NCBI RefSeq assembly: GCF_016862635.1
Contig: NZ_BONI01000053.1
Location: 1 to 64,000, forward strand
Direction of reading: 5' to 3'
Source: Catellatospora coxensis
GTDB lineage: Bacteria; Actinomycetota; Actinomycetes; Mycobacteriales; Micromonosporaceae
DNA: 64,000 nucleotides
The position numbers and the translations under genes were made by a program. Positions 33,672 through 45,320 of this stretch are shown here, in pieces. Numbering within the stretch: the first letter of the stretch is position 1; each line of letters opens with the position of its first letter. Under the pieces are notes generated by a model, which was given only the letters and a program-made list of their open reading frames with translations, was not told the DNA's origin and did not search any database.

Positions 33672-35035
33672 CGGTGGACAGCGGCAACGAACTCGAACAG
33701 CAGATCGCCGAGTGGCGGGCGTACATGCGCCGCCGCCGGGAACTGCACACCACCGACGCCGAGGAGCTGGAGGACCACCTCCGCGACCGGATCGCGGAGC
33801 TGACCTCGGCGGGCCTGCACGCCGACGAGGCGTTCCTCATCGCCGTCAAGCGCATGGGCAGCCTCGACGAGCTGTCCCGCGAGTTCGCCCGGGAGCACTC
33901 CGAGCGGCTGTGGAAGCAGCTCGTGCTGACCGGCGACGACGCCGGCAAGCCGAGCAGCGGCAACCGGCGCGAGCTGTTCATCATGATCGCGTTCGCGGCC
34001 GTGGCGGCGCTCGGCATCAAGGCGCCGGCGCTGTTCGGGGTGAGCATGGAGGGCGGCGGCACCTTCTACGCCCGCAACCTCGGCCTGTTCGCGCTCGCCC
34101 CGCTGGCGGCGTACTTCGCCTGGCGGCGGCGCCTGGCACCGGCCGTGATCGGCGTGCTGGCCGCGCTGTTCGCGGTCGGCGCGGCGGCGGTCAACGCGTT
34201 CCCGATGGCCGAGGACTCGCAGACGATCGTGCTCAGCGCCATCCACCTGCCGATCGCGCTCTGGCTCGTGGTGGGCGTCGCCTACACCGGCGGCGACTGG
34301 CGCAACGACCGGCGGCGGATGGACTTCATCCGGTTCACCGGCGAGTGGTTCATCTACTTCGTGCTGATCGCCCTCGGCGGCGGGGTGCTGACCGCGTTCA
34401 CCGTCGGCACCTTCTCGGCCATCGGCCTGGACGCCGAGACGTTTGTCGGCACGTGGCTGGTGCCGTGCGGCGCGATGGCCGCCGTCGTGGTCGCGGCCTG
34501 GCTGGTGGAGGCCAAGCAGAGCGTCATCGAGAACATGGCGCCCGTGCTGACCCGCGTGTTCACCCCGCTGTTCACGGTCACCCTGGTGGTGCTGCTCGGC
34601 GCGATCGTGTGGTCGAGCAACGGCATCGACGTCGAGCGCGACGTGCTGATCATCTTCGACCTGCTGCTGGTCGTCGTGCTGGGCCTGCTGCTGTACGCCA
34701 TCTCGGCCCGCGACCCGGCCGCCCCGGCCGGGATCTTCGACAAGGTGCAGCTCGCCCTCGTGGTCACCGCGCTCGTCATCGACGTGCTGGTGCTGGCCGC
34801 GATCACGGGCCGGATCACCGAGTTCGGCTTCACCGCCAACAAGACCGCCGCGCTGGGCGAGAACCTCGTCCTGCTGGCCAACCTGTCCTGGTCGGCGTGG
34901 CTGTTCTTCGGCTTCGTCCGCGGCAGGCTGCCGTTCGGCCGGCTGGAGCGCTGGCAGACCCGCTACCTGGTGGTGTACGCGGCCTGGGCCTGGATCGTCG
35001 TGCTGGCGTTCCCGCCCCTGTTCGCCTTCGCCTGA
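33668..35035 (+). CDS. HAAS-domain polytopic membrane protein
   Basis: A 455-residue protein. Residues 1-85 form the helical HAAS/permease-prefix domain (EQQIAEWRAYMRRRRELHTTDAEELEDHLRDRI...GSLDELSREFAREH). About ten membrane helices follow, with no transport or enzyme motif that I recognise; the general look is DUF4153-like. Such proteins are regularly coupled to PadR regulators and are thought to sense or respond to envelope stress. ATGA overlap with padR indicates coupling. It ends before the hairpin at 35047. Confidence 0.75.
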   Translation: MTVDSGNELEQQIAEWRAYMRRRRELHTTDAEELEDHLRDRIAELTSAGLHADEAFLIAVKRMGSLDELSREFAREHSERLWKQLVLTGDDAGKPSSGNRRELFIMIAFAAVAALGIKAPALFGVSMEGGGTFYARNLGLFALAPLAAYFAWRRRLAPAVIGVLAALFAVGAAAVNAFPMAEDSQTIVLSAIHLPIALWLVVGVAYTGGDWRNDRRRMDFIRFTGEWFIYFVLIALGGGVLTAFTVGTFSAIGLDAETFVGTWLVPCGAMAAVVVAAWLVEAKQSVIENMAPVLTRVFTPLFTVTLVVLLGAIVWSSNGIDVERDVLIIFDLLLVVVLGLLLYAISARDPAAPAGIFDKVQLALVVTALVIDVLVLAAITGRITEFGFTANKTAALGENLVLLANLSWSAWLFFGFVRGRLPFGRLERWQTRYLVVYAAWAWIVVLAFPPLFAFA

Positions 35036-35046
35036 GCGAAGGACGG

Positions 35047-35079
35047 GCGACGGCGCGGCCCATCGGGCCGCGCCGTCGC
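35047..35079. terminator. Bidirectional hairpin terminator
   Basis: Perfect 15-bp arms 35047-35061 and 35065-35079 with an ATC loop, followed by TTCTCCT. It separates the convergent genes ending at 35035 and 35087. Confidence 0.8.
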
Positions 35080-35086
35080 GCTTCTC

Positions 35087-36079
35087 CTAGGCGATCGAGT
35101 CGTAGCTGTACCAGGCGGACGGGTCGAGCACCTGGGACGGGGTCAGCGGCTCGCCGAGCAGCGTGACCATGGTGTCGTTCGGGCCCTGCCCGCTGGGCCG
35201 CTGGTCGTCGCCGTCGCCCGGGGCGTAGGAGCGCCCGCCGCGGGTGAGCCACGCCTCCCACAGCCGGTCCACGTTGCAGTGGTTGAGATAGAACAGCGGG
35301 TCGTTGGGCGAGCTGCCCGGACCCATGTCACCGCCGACCCACACGTGCACCCGGTTGTGCATCTGCGGGCTGCCCGCCTGGCCGACCCGGCGCGGGTCGA
35401 TCCAGCCCTCCACCCGGTTGCGGAAGCCGTCGGAGCTGACGTCCCAGGGCGCGCTGTCGTAGCCGATCCCCTCTTCGAGGGCCCACTTGGCGTCCTCGGC
35501 CGTCGGCAGGCCCGGCACGTCGGTGTCGGTGCCCGCGTTGCGCTGCAGCGGACGCGGCGCGACCGACCAGAGCTGCGTGCCGTAGCCCATCAGCCGCACC
35601 CGCATCGCCGCGAGAGGGCCGCTGACCACGTCGCCGCGCGCGTCGCCCAGCGCCGCCGCCCCCCACAGCGAGCTGACGTGCTGCTGGTCGGCGGGCAGGC
35701 CGCCGTCGACGGTCCAGTCCCAGTACGGCAGGCCGGCGTCGGGGTCGCCGGTGACCCGCTGGATCTGCTGCTCCAGGCGCAGCAGGAACATGCGGTGCCA
35801 GGGCAGGAAGATCGGGCCGCCGTGGGCCAGGTTGCGCATCGGCCGCTGCGGGCTGCTCGGCATCTGCATCGCCACGAAGTGCCACAGCACGAACAGGTCC
35901 CAGGTCGTCAGCGGCTGGTCGACGCCGTACAGCCGGAAACCCGGCAGGGACGGCGACAGCAGCTGGTTGAGCTGCGACGTGGTGTAGCCCGACTGCTCGG
36001 CGTTGAGGGCGACGACACCGGCCAGGAAGCGGTCGCGGGCGGCGTCGGAGGTCTGGATGTCGGCGCGTACGGCGGTCAC
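35087..36079 (-). CDS. Tyrosinase-family type-3 copper enzyme
   Basis: A 330-residue binuclear copper oxidase. CuA ligands are H67 (LWHF), H86 (LAHGG) and H95 (LPWHRMFLL); CuB ligands lie in MHNRVHVWVGG (two His) and YLNHCNVDRLW. The PYWDWTVDGG motif is also typical. Members oxidise phenols to o-quinones, as in melanin formation. No signal peptide is visible. GTG 36079 overlaps the stop of the upstream His-rich protein gene (GTGA), so the two are coupled, as copper-carrier/tyrosinase pairs usually are. Confidence 0.88.
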   Translation of the reverse strand: MTAVRADIQTSDAARDRFLAGVVALNAEQSGYTTSQLNQLLSPSLPGFRLYGVDQPLTTWDLFVLWHFVAMQMPSSPQRPMRNLAHGGPIFLPWHRMFLLRLEQQIQRVTGDPDAGLPYWDWTVDGGLPADQQHVSSLWGAAALGDARGDVVSGPLAAMRVRLMGYGTQLWSVAPRPLQRNAGTDTDVPGLPTAEDAKWALEEGIGYDSAPWDVSSDGFRNRVEGWIDPRRVGQAGSPQMHNRVHVWVGGDMGPGSSPNDPLFYLNHCNVDRLWEAWLTRGGRSYAPGDGDDQRPSGQGPNDTMVTLLGEPLTPSQVLDPSAWYSYDSIA

Positions 36080-36627
36080 CGGTGCCCCTCCCCGTGGTGC
36101 TCGTGCTGGTCGTGGTCGTGCGGCTGGGGCTGCGCCGGGACCGGCTGCTGGTGCCCGTGCTCGCCGTGCTGGTGGTCCGGGCCGTGCTCGTGGTCCGTGC
36201 CGTGCCGGCCCTGGTCGGGCACGCAGCAGGTGGTGCCGTTGCCGCAGTGCTCGCCGTGCTCGCCGGTCAGGCAGCCGAGCTCGTCGGCGGCCGGCGGCTC
36301 GGTGCCGAAGTAGTCCAGGACCCGCTTGCACATGTCGATCGCCGACGGCAGCGCGTACTGCGGCAGCCCGTGATAGTGGACCGCGCCGTTGTCGAGGACC
36401 TCCAGGCCGCCTTCCAGCGGCTTGCCGTCAATAGTGATCTTGTATGTGGTCTCGATGCGGATCTCCCGCCCGCGGTGCACCGCCGTGCGCACCGACGTCG
36501 ACACCCCGTCGACGCCGTGCGCGTGCCCGTGGCCGGCCGTCGACGGGTCGGGCAGCCCGTACCCGCCCGCCTCCAGAGCGGCGGTGAACCCGGCGCGCGC
36601 CGGACCGTCGTCCTTGGTGAAACTCAC
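36076..36627 (-). CDS. His-rich partner of the tyrosinase, possible copper donor
   Basis: A 183-residue protein. The middle (about 50-115) is a compact domain with YKITIDGKPLEGGLEVLDNGAVHYHGLPQY. Then come Cys residues (LGCLTGEHGEHCGNGTTCC) and a C-terminal tail of about 40 residues made largely of His, Asp, Gln and Gly. This tail should bind metal ions, which together with GTGA coupling to the tyrosinase suggests copper delivery or storage. It does not look like classical MelC1. GTG 36627 has GGAGGA at correct spacing. The role is inferred. Confidence 0.65.
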   Translation of the reverse strand: MSFTKDDGPARAGFTAALEAGGYGLPDPSTAGHGHAHGVDGVSTSVRTAVHRGREIRIETTYKITIDGKPLEGGLEVLDNGAVHYHGLPQYALPSAIDMCKRVLDYFGTEPPAADELGCLTGEHGEHCGNGTTCCVPDQGRHGTDHEHGPDHQHGEHGHQQPVPAQPQPHDHDQHEHHGEGHR

Positions 36628-36756
36628 GTGTTCCTCCACCGTGCTGCGACACCCGGGGCGAACACCGCCGCGGGCCAACGCACTGTGGCACCGGCGCGCG
36701 GCGCCCGCCAACGGCTCGACGCCATTCCGACAGGCACGCCACCCGGACGGCGGAGG

Positions 36757-37329
36757 TCAGCCCGCTGCGGCCGGGCCCGGTGACCGCCACTCGCGGTCGA
36801 GGACGGCGAAGACGAGCTGGTCGGCCCATTCGCCGCGGAACAGGTAGCTCTCGACGTGGCGGGCCTCCCGGCGCATGCCGAGCCGCGCCATCAGCCGTGC
36901 CGACGCCTCGTTGCCGGCGTGGCAGCGGGCGTACACCCGGTGCAGGCCGAACTCGCCGAACGCCCAGTCCAGCAACGCTCGGGCGGCTTCGGTGGCCAGC
37001 CCCCGGCCGCCGTGGTCGGGGTGGAAGACGTATCCGAGTTCGGCCGTGTGATCGGCCTGGCTGCGCCAGACCAGTTCCACGGTCCCGATCACCCTGCCCT
37101 CGGCGACGGCGGCCAGGGTCAGGCAGTCGCCCTCGGCGCGCAGCGCGTCCTCGGCCGCCATCGCGGTCACCGACGCCAGCGACTGCTCGCGGGTGCGCGG
37201 TCCCGCGCCGAGCATCCAGCGCACGACGTCGGGCCGGCTCTGCCAGGCGTACACGTCGTCCAGGTCGTCCAGGGTGATCGGGCGCAGCGTGAGCCGCTCG
37301 GTGCGCAGCGGGTACGTCGGGTGGGACAT
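36757..37329 (-). CDS. RimJ/RimL-type GNAT acetyltransferase
   Basis: A 190-residue acetyltransferase: start LRTERLTLRPITLDDLDDVYAW, acetyl-CoA motif ELGYVFHPDHGGRGLATEAARALLDWAF, and end RCHAGNEASARLMARLGMRREA. These mark the ribosomal-protein-acetylase-like branch that often acts on small molecules or protein N-termini. It stands alone between the copper operon and a divergent MFS gene. Confidence 0.85.
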   Translation of the reverse strand: MSHPTYPLRTERLTLRPITLDDLDDVYAWQSRPDVVRWMLGAGPRTREQSLASVTAMAAEDALRAEGDCLTLAAVAEGRVIGTVELVWRSQADHTAELGYVFHPDHGGRGLATEAARALLDWAFGEFGLHRVYARCHAGNEASARLMARLGMRREARHVESYLFRGEWADQLVFAVLDREWRSPGPAAAG

Positions 37330-37381
37330 CAGGCGATCCTAGGCGGGGCGGGCGCGGGCGGTCCGTGGATTTCAGCCCACC

Positions 37382-38722
37382 GTGCTGCGCAACCGGAACT
37401 TCCGTCTGCTGTGGACCGCGTCCACGATCGACTCCTTCGGCTCCTGGCTGCTGGTGATGGCGGTGCCGCTGCAGGCGTACCGGCTGACGGACTCGGCGAT
37501 GTCGACCGGGCTCGCGCTGGCCGTCCAGGCCCTGCCCACGATGGCGATCGGACCGTGGGCCGGATTGACGGTGGACCGGTGGCCACGCAAGCGGATCATC
37601 GTCACCGCCAACCTGGCGAGCGCGGGCGCTGTGGCGATGATGGTCCTGGCCACGACCGCGGACCGGGTGTCCCTGCTCTACGTGGGCCTGCTGGCCGAAA
37701 GCATCGCCGTCTGCTTCCTGCGGCCCGCGCTCGGGGCGGTGGCCCCGGCTGTGGTCGGCAGCGAGCCGGACCTCGCCTCGGCCAACGCCCTGTCCGCCTT
37801 CGCCAACAGCGCCTTTCGGATGCTCGGCCCGCTGCTCGGCACCTACCTGGTGGCCACGGGCTGGTTCCAGGCGGTGGTGCTGGTCGATGTGGCGAGCTAC
37901 CTGGCCGCCGCGGCGATCATCACACGGGTCGCCATCCCCGCCACCGGCCCGTCGCCCGAAACCGCCCGGCGGATCACCGCCGAGCTGCGCGCGGGGCTGC
38001 GCCACGTGGTCCGCACCCCGCTGCTGCGCGGGCTGCTGACGACCAGCGGGATCTACTGGACCGCGAACGCCGCGCTCACCGCGCTGCTGATCCCCTTCGT
38101 CGCCGACCGGCTGCACGCCTCCGGGGAAACCCTGGGCCGGCTGATCGCGGGGCTGGGCGTCGGCTACCTCTGCGGGTCCGCGATCAGCAGGATCATGATT
38201 TCGCGGTATGCGACGCGCGCCGTCCTGACGGTCGCGTACGCCGCGGTGGGTGTCTGCTTTCTGGTGATGTTCACCGCGACCTCGCCGCACGTCGCGGTGC
38301 TCGCCCTGGCGGTGGGCGGGGTGCCCGGGGCGGTGGCGCAGATCGTCACCGGGCATCGCGTGCAGACCTCGACCCCGGACGGCATGCTGGGCCGGGTCTC
38401 GGCCGCCTTCCACACCGGCGACGCCACGGCCGCGGTCGCCGGCGCGCTGCTCGCCCCGGCCGCGGTGGCGCTCGCGGGGCTGGGCCCGGCCCTGCTCGCG
38501 TTCACCGTGCTGGTGCTCGCGACCGCGGTCCTGGCCGGGCTGGTCCTCCCGCCGGGCTCAGCCGCCCAGGGCGACCGCGGCGCCGAGGCAGACGAGCGTG
38601 CCGCCGGTGAGCAGCTGCAGCCCGCGGTGCACGGCAGGTCGCGACACGAGCGTGCGGCCGCGGTTCACCGCCCAGGTGAACAGCACGTACCAGGCGGCGG
38701 TGACCAGGCTGGCGCAGCATGA
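37382..38722 (+). CDS. MFS exporter with an abnormal C-terminal tail
   Basis: A 446-residue major facilitator of the drug/DHA3 type: LRNRNFRLLWTASTIDSFGSWLLVMAVPLQ at the start, loop 2-3 GLTVDRWPRKRIIV, about twelve helices to near residue 390. Residues from about 388 on (SAAQGDRGAEADER... GGGDQAGAA) are hydrophilic and antisense to a decayed LysE gene, so they do not look like selected protein. The gene may have lost its original stop. GTG 37382 lacks a good ribosome site. Substrate unknown. Confidence 0.75.
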   Translation: MLRNRNFRLLWTASTIDSFGSWLLVMAVPLQAYRLTDSAMSTGLALAVQALPTMAIGPWAGLTVDRWPRKRIIVTANLASAGAVAMMVLATTADRVSLLYVGLLAESIAVCFLRPALGAVAPAVVGSEPDLASANALSAFANSAFRMLGPLLGTYLVATGWFQAVVLVDVASYLAAAAIITRVAIPATGPSPETARRITAELRAGLRHVVRTPLLRGLLTTSGIYWTANAALTALLIPFVADRLHASGETLGRLIAGLGVGYLCGSAISRIMISRYATRAVLTVAYAAVGVCFLVMFTATSPHVAVLALAVGGVPGAVAQIVTGHRVQTSTPDGMLGRVSAAFHTGDATAAVAGALLAPAAVALAGLGPALLAFTVLVLATAVLAGLVLPPGSAAQGDRGAEADERAAGEQLQPAVHGRSRHERAAAVHRPGEQHVPGGGDQAGAA

Positions 38723-38795
38723 GCGCCTGTCCGGCGCCGGGCAGCATGGCGAGCAGCCAGGTGGTGCCGATGAACAGGGCGACGTCGGTGGGCAT
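38558..38795 (-). pseudogene. LysE-family exporter remnant with internal deletion
   Basis: From ATG 38795 the minus strand reads the LysE N-terminus (MPTDVALFIGTTWLLAMLPG, to ALMLRQ at about 38709). One base frame shift later it reads a LysE C-terminus (SLVTAAWYVLFTWAV... LTGGTLVCLGAAVALGG) to a stop at 38558-38560. The two ends together are about 80 residues, against about 200 in the family, so roughly the middle 120 are missing. The gene is overlapped antisense by the MFS tail. Confidence 0.7.
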
Positions 38796-39042
38796 GTCTT
38801 TCAGGATGGCCGGGAATCGGCATTCAGAGAAGTTAAAGATCATGTGTACCGGCTCGTGGCAGGCGGCGTATGACCCGTCCGCTGTTTGACGGGGCGCTAT
38901 CGGGGTAGCCGTCATTCGACCCGATTTGTCGACGAGAACCTGATGAGCGCGTGACCGCCTTGACCGGCTGCTGACCGCCGGCGCGGGGTGGCTGTCCACC
39001 AGCCACCCGCGCGCGGCCCGCGAAGCCGGGGGCGGCGAGGAC

Positions 39043-39354
39043 GTGAGGCCGGTGCGAGTGCGTGCCGTGTGGCGGGGTGCGGTGTTGGCCGACGGCGAGG
39101 ACACGGTCCGCGCCGGCGGCGTCGTCTACTTCGCCGCCGCCGACGTGGCCTGGCAGTACCTGCGTCCCAGCACGAGGCGGACCGTGTGCCCGTGGAAGGG
39201 CGTCGCCACCTATTTCACGATCGTGGTCGGCGAGGTCGCCGACCGTGACGCGGCCTGGGCCTACCGCCGGCCCTGGGCGTCGGGGCGCAGGCTGAGCGGC
39301 CGAGTCGGGTTCGGCGGCGGTGTGGAGATCGTGACCTCTCGCGCGACCCGCTGA
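39043..39354 (+). CDS. DUF427-domain protein
   Basis: A 103-residue single-domain protein. The DUF427 pattern is clear: VRAVWRGAVLADGEDTV, VYFAAADVAWQYLRPS, TVCPWKGVATYFTIVVGE, DAAWAYRRP and GRVGFGGGVEI. The function of the family is unknown; the fold is a small beta-barrel-like domain. GTG 39043 follows GAGGAC. The 247 nt before it (38796-39042) show no other gene or clear signal. It converges on the debranching enzyme gene 10 nt away. Confidence 0.8.
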   Translation: MRPVRVRAVWRGAVLADGEDTVRAGGVVYFAAADVAWQYLRPSTRRTVCPWKGVATYFTIVVGEVADRDAAWAYRRPWASGRRLSGRVGFGGGVEIVTSRATR

Positions 39355-39364
39355 TCACCGCGCA

Positions 39365-42970
<3,606 letters not shown>

Positions 42971-42984
42971 CAGCCCCGAACAAA

Positions 42985-43030
42985 GGAAGGGCACCTTCTT
43001 AACGCTCCGCGTTATAGAAGGTGCCCTTCC
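42985..43030. terminator. Hairpin terminator, GGAAGGGCACCTTC family, copy C
   Basis: Arms 42985-42998 and 43017-43030 are perfect 14-bp complements; the stem continues inward as AACGC/GCGTT around a TCC loop, with one bulge. It lies between the convergent argG and HEAT-repeat genes. Confidence 0.8.
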
Positions 43031-43121
43031 AACCATCAGACCAGCCTTGAGCAGGGCAAGCCTGGCGGCCGGCCGACGGTGTCGCCGCGGCCGACGCCGG
43101 GCCGGCGGGCGCGCTGTGGTG

Positions 43122-45200
43122 TCACTCCAGTGCCGTGACCGCTGCCCGCAAGCGGTCGCGCAGCTCCTCGTCGTTCCACACGAGGTCGGGTTCGAGACCG
43201 GCGACGACGACGGCCTCGTCGCGCTCGGCCAGCTCACGCAGCAACGGCAGCGCGTCGGCGTGTCCCATCTCGACGATCAGGTCCACCGCCTCCCGCGCGG
43301 GGTTCAGCCAACCGCTCTCCAGGCAGCGGCGCAGGCACGGCATGAGCTCGGCCGGGGGCGTCCCGAACGCCCACAGCGTCCGCGCGGCGGCGACCCCGGC
43401 GCGGCCGTCGTCGTCCAACCAGACCCGGCAGACCTCGGCGAGGGTCCGGTCGTCCACCTGCCGGACCAGGTCCAGCGCCTCCGCGGCGACGTGTTTCGCC
43501 ACCGGAAGGTCGCCGCTCAGGCAACCCCGGGCGACGGCCGACGGCACGTCGGTCTCGGCGGTCGCCGCCCACAGCAGCCGGGCAGCGGCCAGCCGCAGCC
43601 GGCCGTGGTGCTGCTCCCCCAGCGCCACCGCGCGCAGGTCGCCGGCCAGCTCACCCAGGCACGCTCCGGCCGGGATGGCATCGCGCAGGCCCCGTTCGAC
43701 GTCGTAGCGCGCGGTGCCGTCGGGCGGCTCCTGCTCGGCTGTCCGGCGGGCGGAATCCAGGCGCAACCGCACCGCAGCGACCAGCGGCTCCGTCGCTCCG
43801 GTCAGCCGCCACAGGTCGACCGCGTCGGTGATCGAGCCGGTCGCCGCGGCCGCGCTCACGCTGCCGACCACGACCGGCGAGTCGTCGCCGAGCGCGGCCA
43901 GGACGCCGCCGGCGAGAACGCCGTACGCCGGCACGAGCTCCCGCAGCCGTGCCACCAGCGGCGACGCCGCCGCGCCCCAGGGGCCGAACGCGGCTCGCAG
44001 TGTCGCGAACTCGGCCCGGTCGGCGCTGCTCACCGCACCGGTCGGCAGCGCGTCCAGCCGGGCCCGCACCGCCGCGACGGTCTCGGGGTTGACCGGCGCG
44101 GCTCCGCGGTGGAGGTGATGGCCGCCGCCCGCGCGGGCCCCGGCGCAGGCGAAGCCGACCCAGCGCGGATCACCGAGCCGGATCAGAGCCTGCACCGCGT
44201 ACAGCTCCGCGGTGAAGCCCTGCGCCGTCGCGACGGCCGGGTAGCCGGCCGCGATCTCGGCCAGTTCGTCGCGGTGGCACGCGCCCGCCGGCCCCGCCTG
44301 GCGGATCACGTCGGCAGCGGCCGACCGCGTCCGCGGGTCGTCGAGCAGCGCTTTCGGCAGCGGCATGAAGCGCTCCCGCGCTGACCGCCGTTCCCGGAAC
44401 AGCACACTCGTGATCCACAGTGCCGTGCCGCGGACCTCCGCCGATGCGGCGTTCAGCAGCCTGGTCAGCAGTTCTTCCCGGACCGGTTCAGGCGCGTCGA
44501 CGACGAGTTCGGTGGTCGGCTCGTGCTCGCCGTGCCAGTCGTCGTCGAGGTCGGCCTCCGCCTCGTACACCTCGACCAGCGCCGCGGCGGCGCCGTCGGG
44601 CCAGAGCAGGCCGGCCCGCCGCATGGCGAGCGCGGCGGCCAGGCGCACCTCGGGCTCGTCGTCGCGGAAAGCCTCGATCAGAGTCTCCGCGCTGCCTTCC
44701 GCATCGCACCCGGCCAGCGCGAACAGCAGCGCGACGCGTACGTCCGTCTCGTCCTCGGACTCCCACAGCGCCAGGAGATCGGCTGCCGGCACCGCCTTGG
44801 TCTGCGCGGCGAGGTACACCACGGCGGCGCGGACCTCCTGCTCCTCGTCGTCCAGCAGAGGAGCCAGCGCCGCCGCGTGCTCCCGCACGGCCGTCTGGAC
44901 CGCGGGCAGGTCCCGGCCGTGGGAGTGGGCCGGGTCGGCCAGCGCGCCGATCCAGGTCACCAGGTCCGCGCGCCGGTGCACGGCGTGCAACGCCGCGTCG
45001 ATCAGCGCCGGCACCGCCGCGACCGTCGCCGGATACACCGTGCCCTGGTGGTTGATGCTGGCCCACAGTGCGCTGTGCGCCGCGGCGACCTTGGCATCGT
45101 CGGCTGAGCACAGGTCGCCGAGCAACCCGGGGGTGTCGATCGCCGGGCCGTAGGCGTGTTCCAGCGACGCCCAGTCGATCGTGTGCACGTCCGTGGTCAT
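43122..45200 (-). CDS. HEAT-repeat protein, unknown role
   Basis: About 692 residues made of repeated antiparallel helix pairs of the HEAT type; examples are EVRAAVVYLAAQTKAVPAADLL, DVRVALLFALAGCDAEGSAETL, EVRLAAALAMRRAGLL and AGVAAARTLWAFGTPP. No signal, membrane or catalytic part is seen, so it is probably a cytoplasmic protein-binding solenoid. ATG 45200 is chosen over GTG 45209; neither has a clear ribosome site. It is preceded by a 23-bp hairpin and has no obvious operon partner. Confidence 0.65.
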   Translation of the reverse strand: MTTDVHTIDWASLEHAYGPAIDTPGLLGDLCSADDAKVAAAHSALWASINHQGTVYPATVAAVPALIDAALHAVHRRADLVTWIGALADPAHSHGRDLPAVQTAVREHAAALAPLLDDEEQEVRAAVVYLAAQTKAVPAADLLALWESEDETDVRVALLFALAGCDAEGSAETLIEAFRDDEPEVRLAAALAMRRAGLLWPDGAAAALVEVYEAEADLDDDWHGEHEPTTELVVDAPEPVREELLTRLLNAASAEVRGTALWITSVLFRERRSARERFMPLPKALLDDPRTRSAAADVIRQAGPAGACHRDELAEIAAGYPAVATAQGFTAELYAVQALIRLGDPRWVGFACAGARAGGGHHLHRGAAPVNPETVAAVRARLDALPTGAVSSADRAEFATLRAAFGPWGAAASPLVARLRELVPAYGVLAGGVLAALGDDSPVVVGSVSAAAATGSITDAVDLWRLTGATEPLVAAVRLRLDSARRTAEQEPPDGTARYDVERGLRDAIPAGACLGELAGDLRAVALGEQHHGRLRLAAARLLWAATAETDVPSAVARGCLSGDLPVAKHVAAEALDLVRQVDDRTLAEVCRVWLDDDGRAGVAAARTLWAFGTPPAELMPCLRRCLESGWLNPAREAVDLIVEMGHADALPLLRELAERDEAVVVAGLEPDLVWNDEELRDRLRAAVTALE

Positions 45201-45234
45201 GCGCGGCACCGTACCGGACTGCCATGTCGTGCGT

Positions 45235-45282
45235 GCGGCTACATCTTCTTTGATGTGGGCACATCAAAGAAGATGTAGCCGC
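45235..45282 (-). terminator. Long perfect hairpin after the HelD-like gene
   Basis: Perfect 23-bp arms 45235-45257 and 45260-45282 with a 2-nt spacer. Its AT-rich stem (CTACATCTTCTTTGATGTG) differs from the GGAAGGGCACCTTC family. It separates two leftward genes, ending HelD transcripts 35 nt before the HEAT gene. Confidence 0.75.
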
Positions 45283-45320
45283 AGTCGAAACGACCTTCGC
45301 ACGGCCGGGACTACGCCGAG

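Noticed and set aside
36076-36627. Naming the tyrosinase partner melC1
   Set aside because: No export signal or MelC1-like domain pattern is visible; only gene position and the His-rich tail support a copper role.
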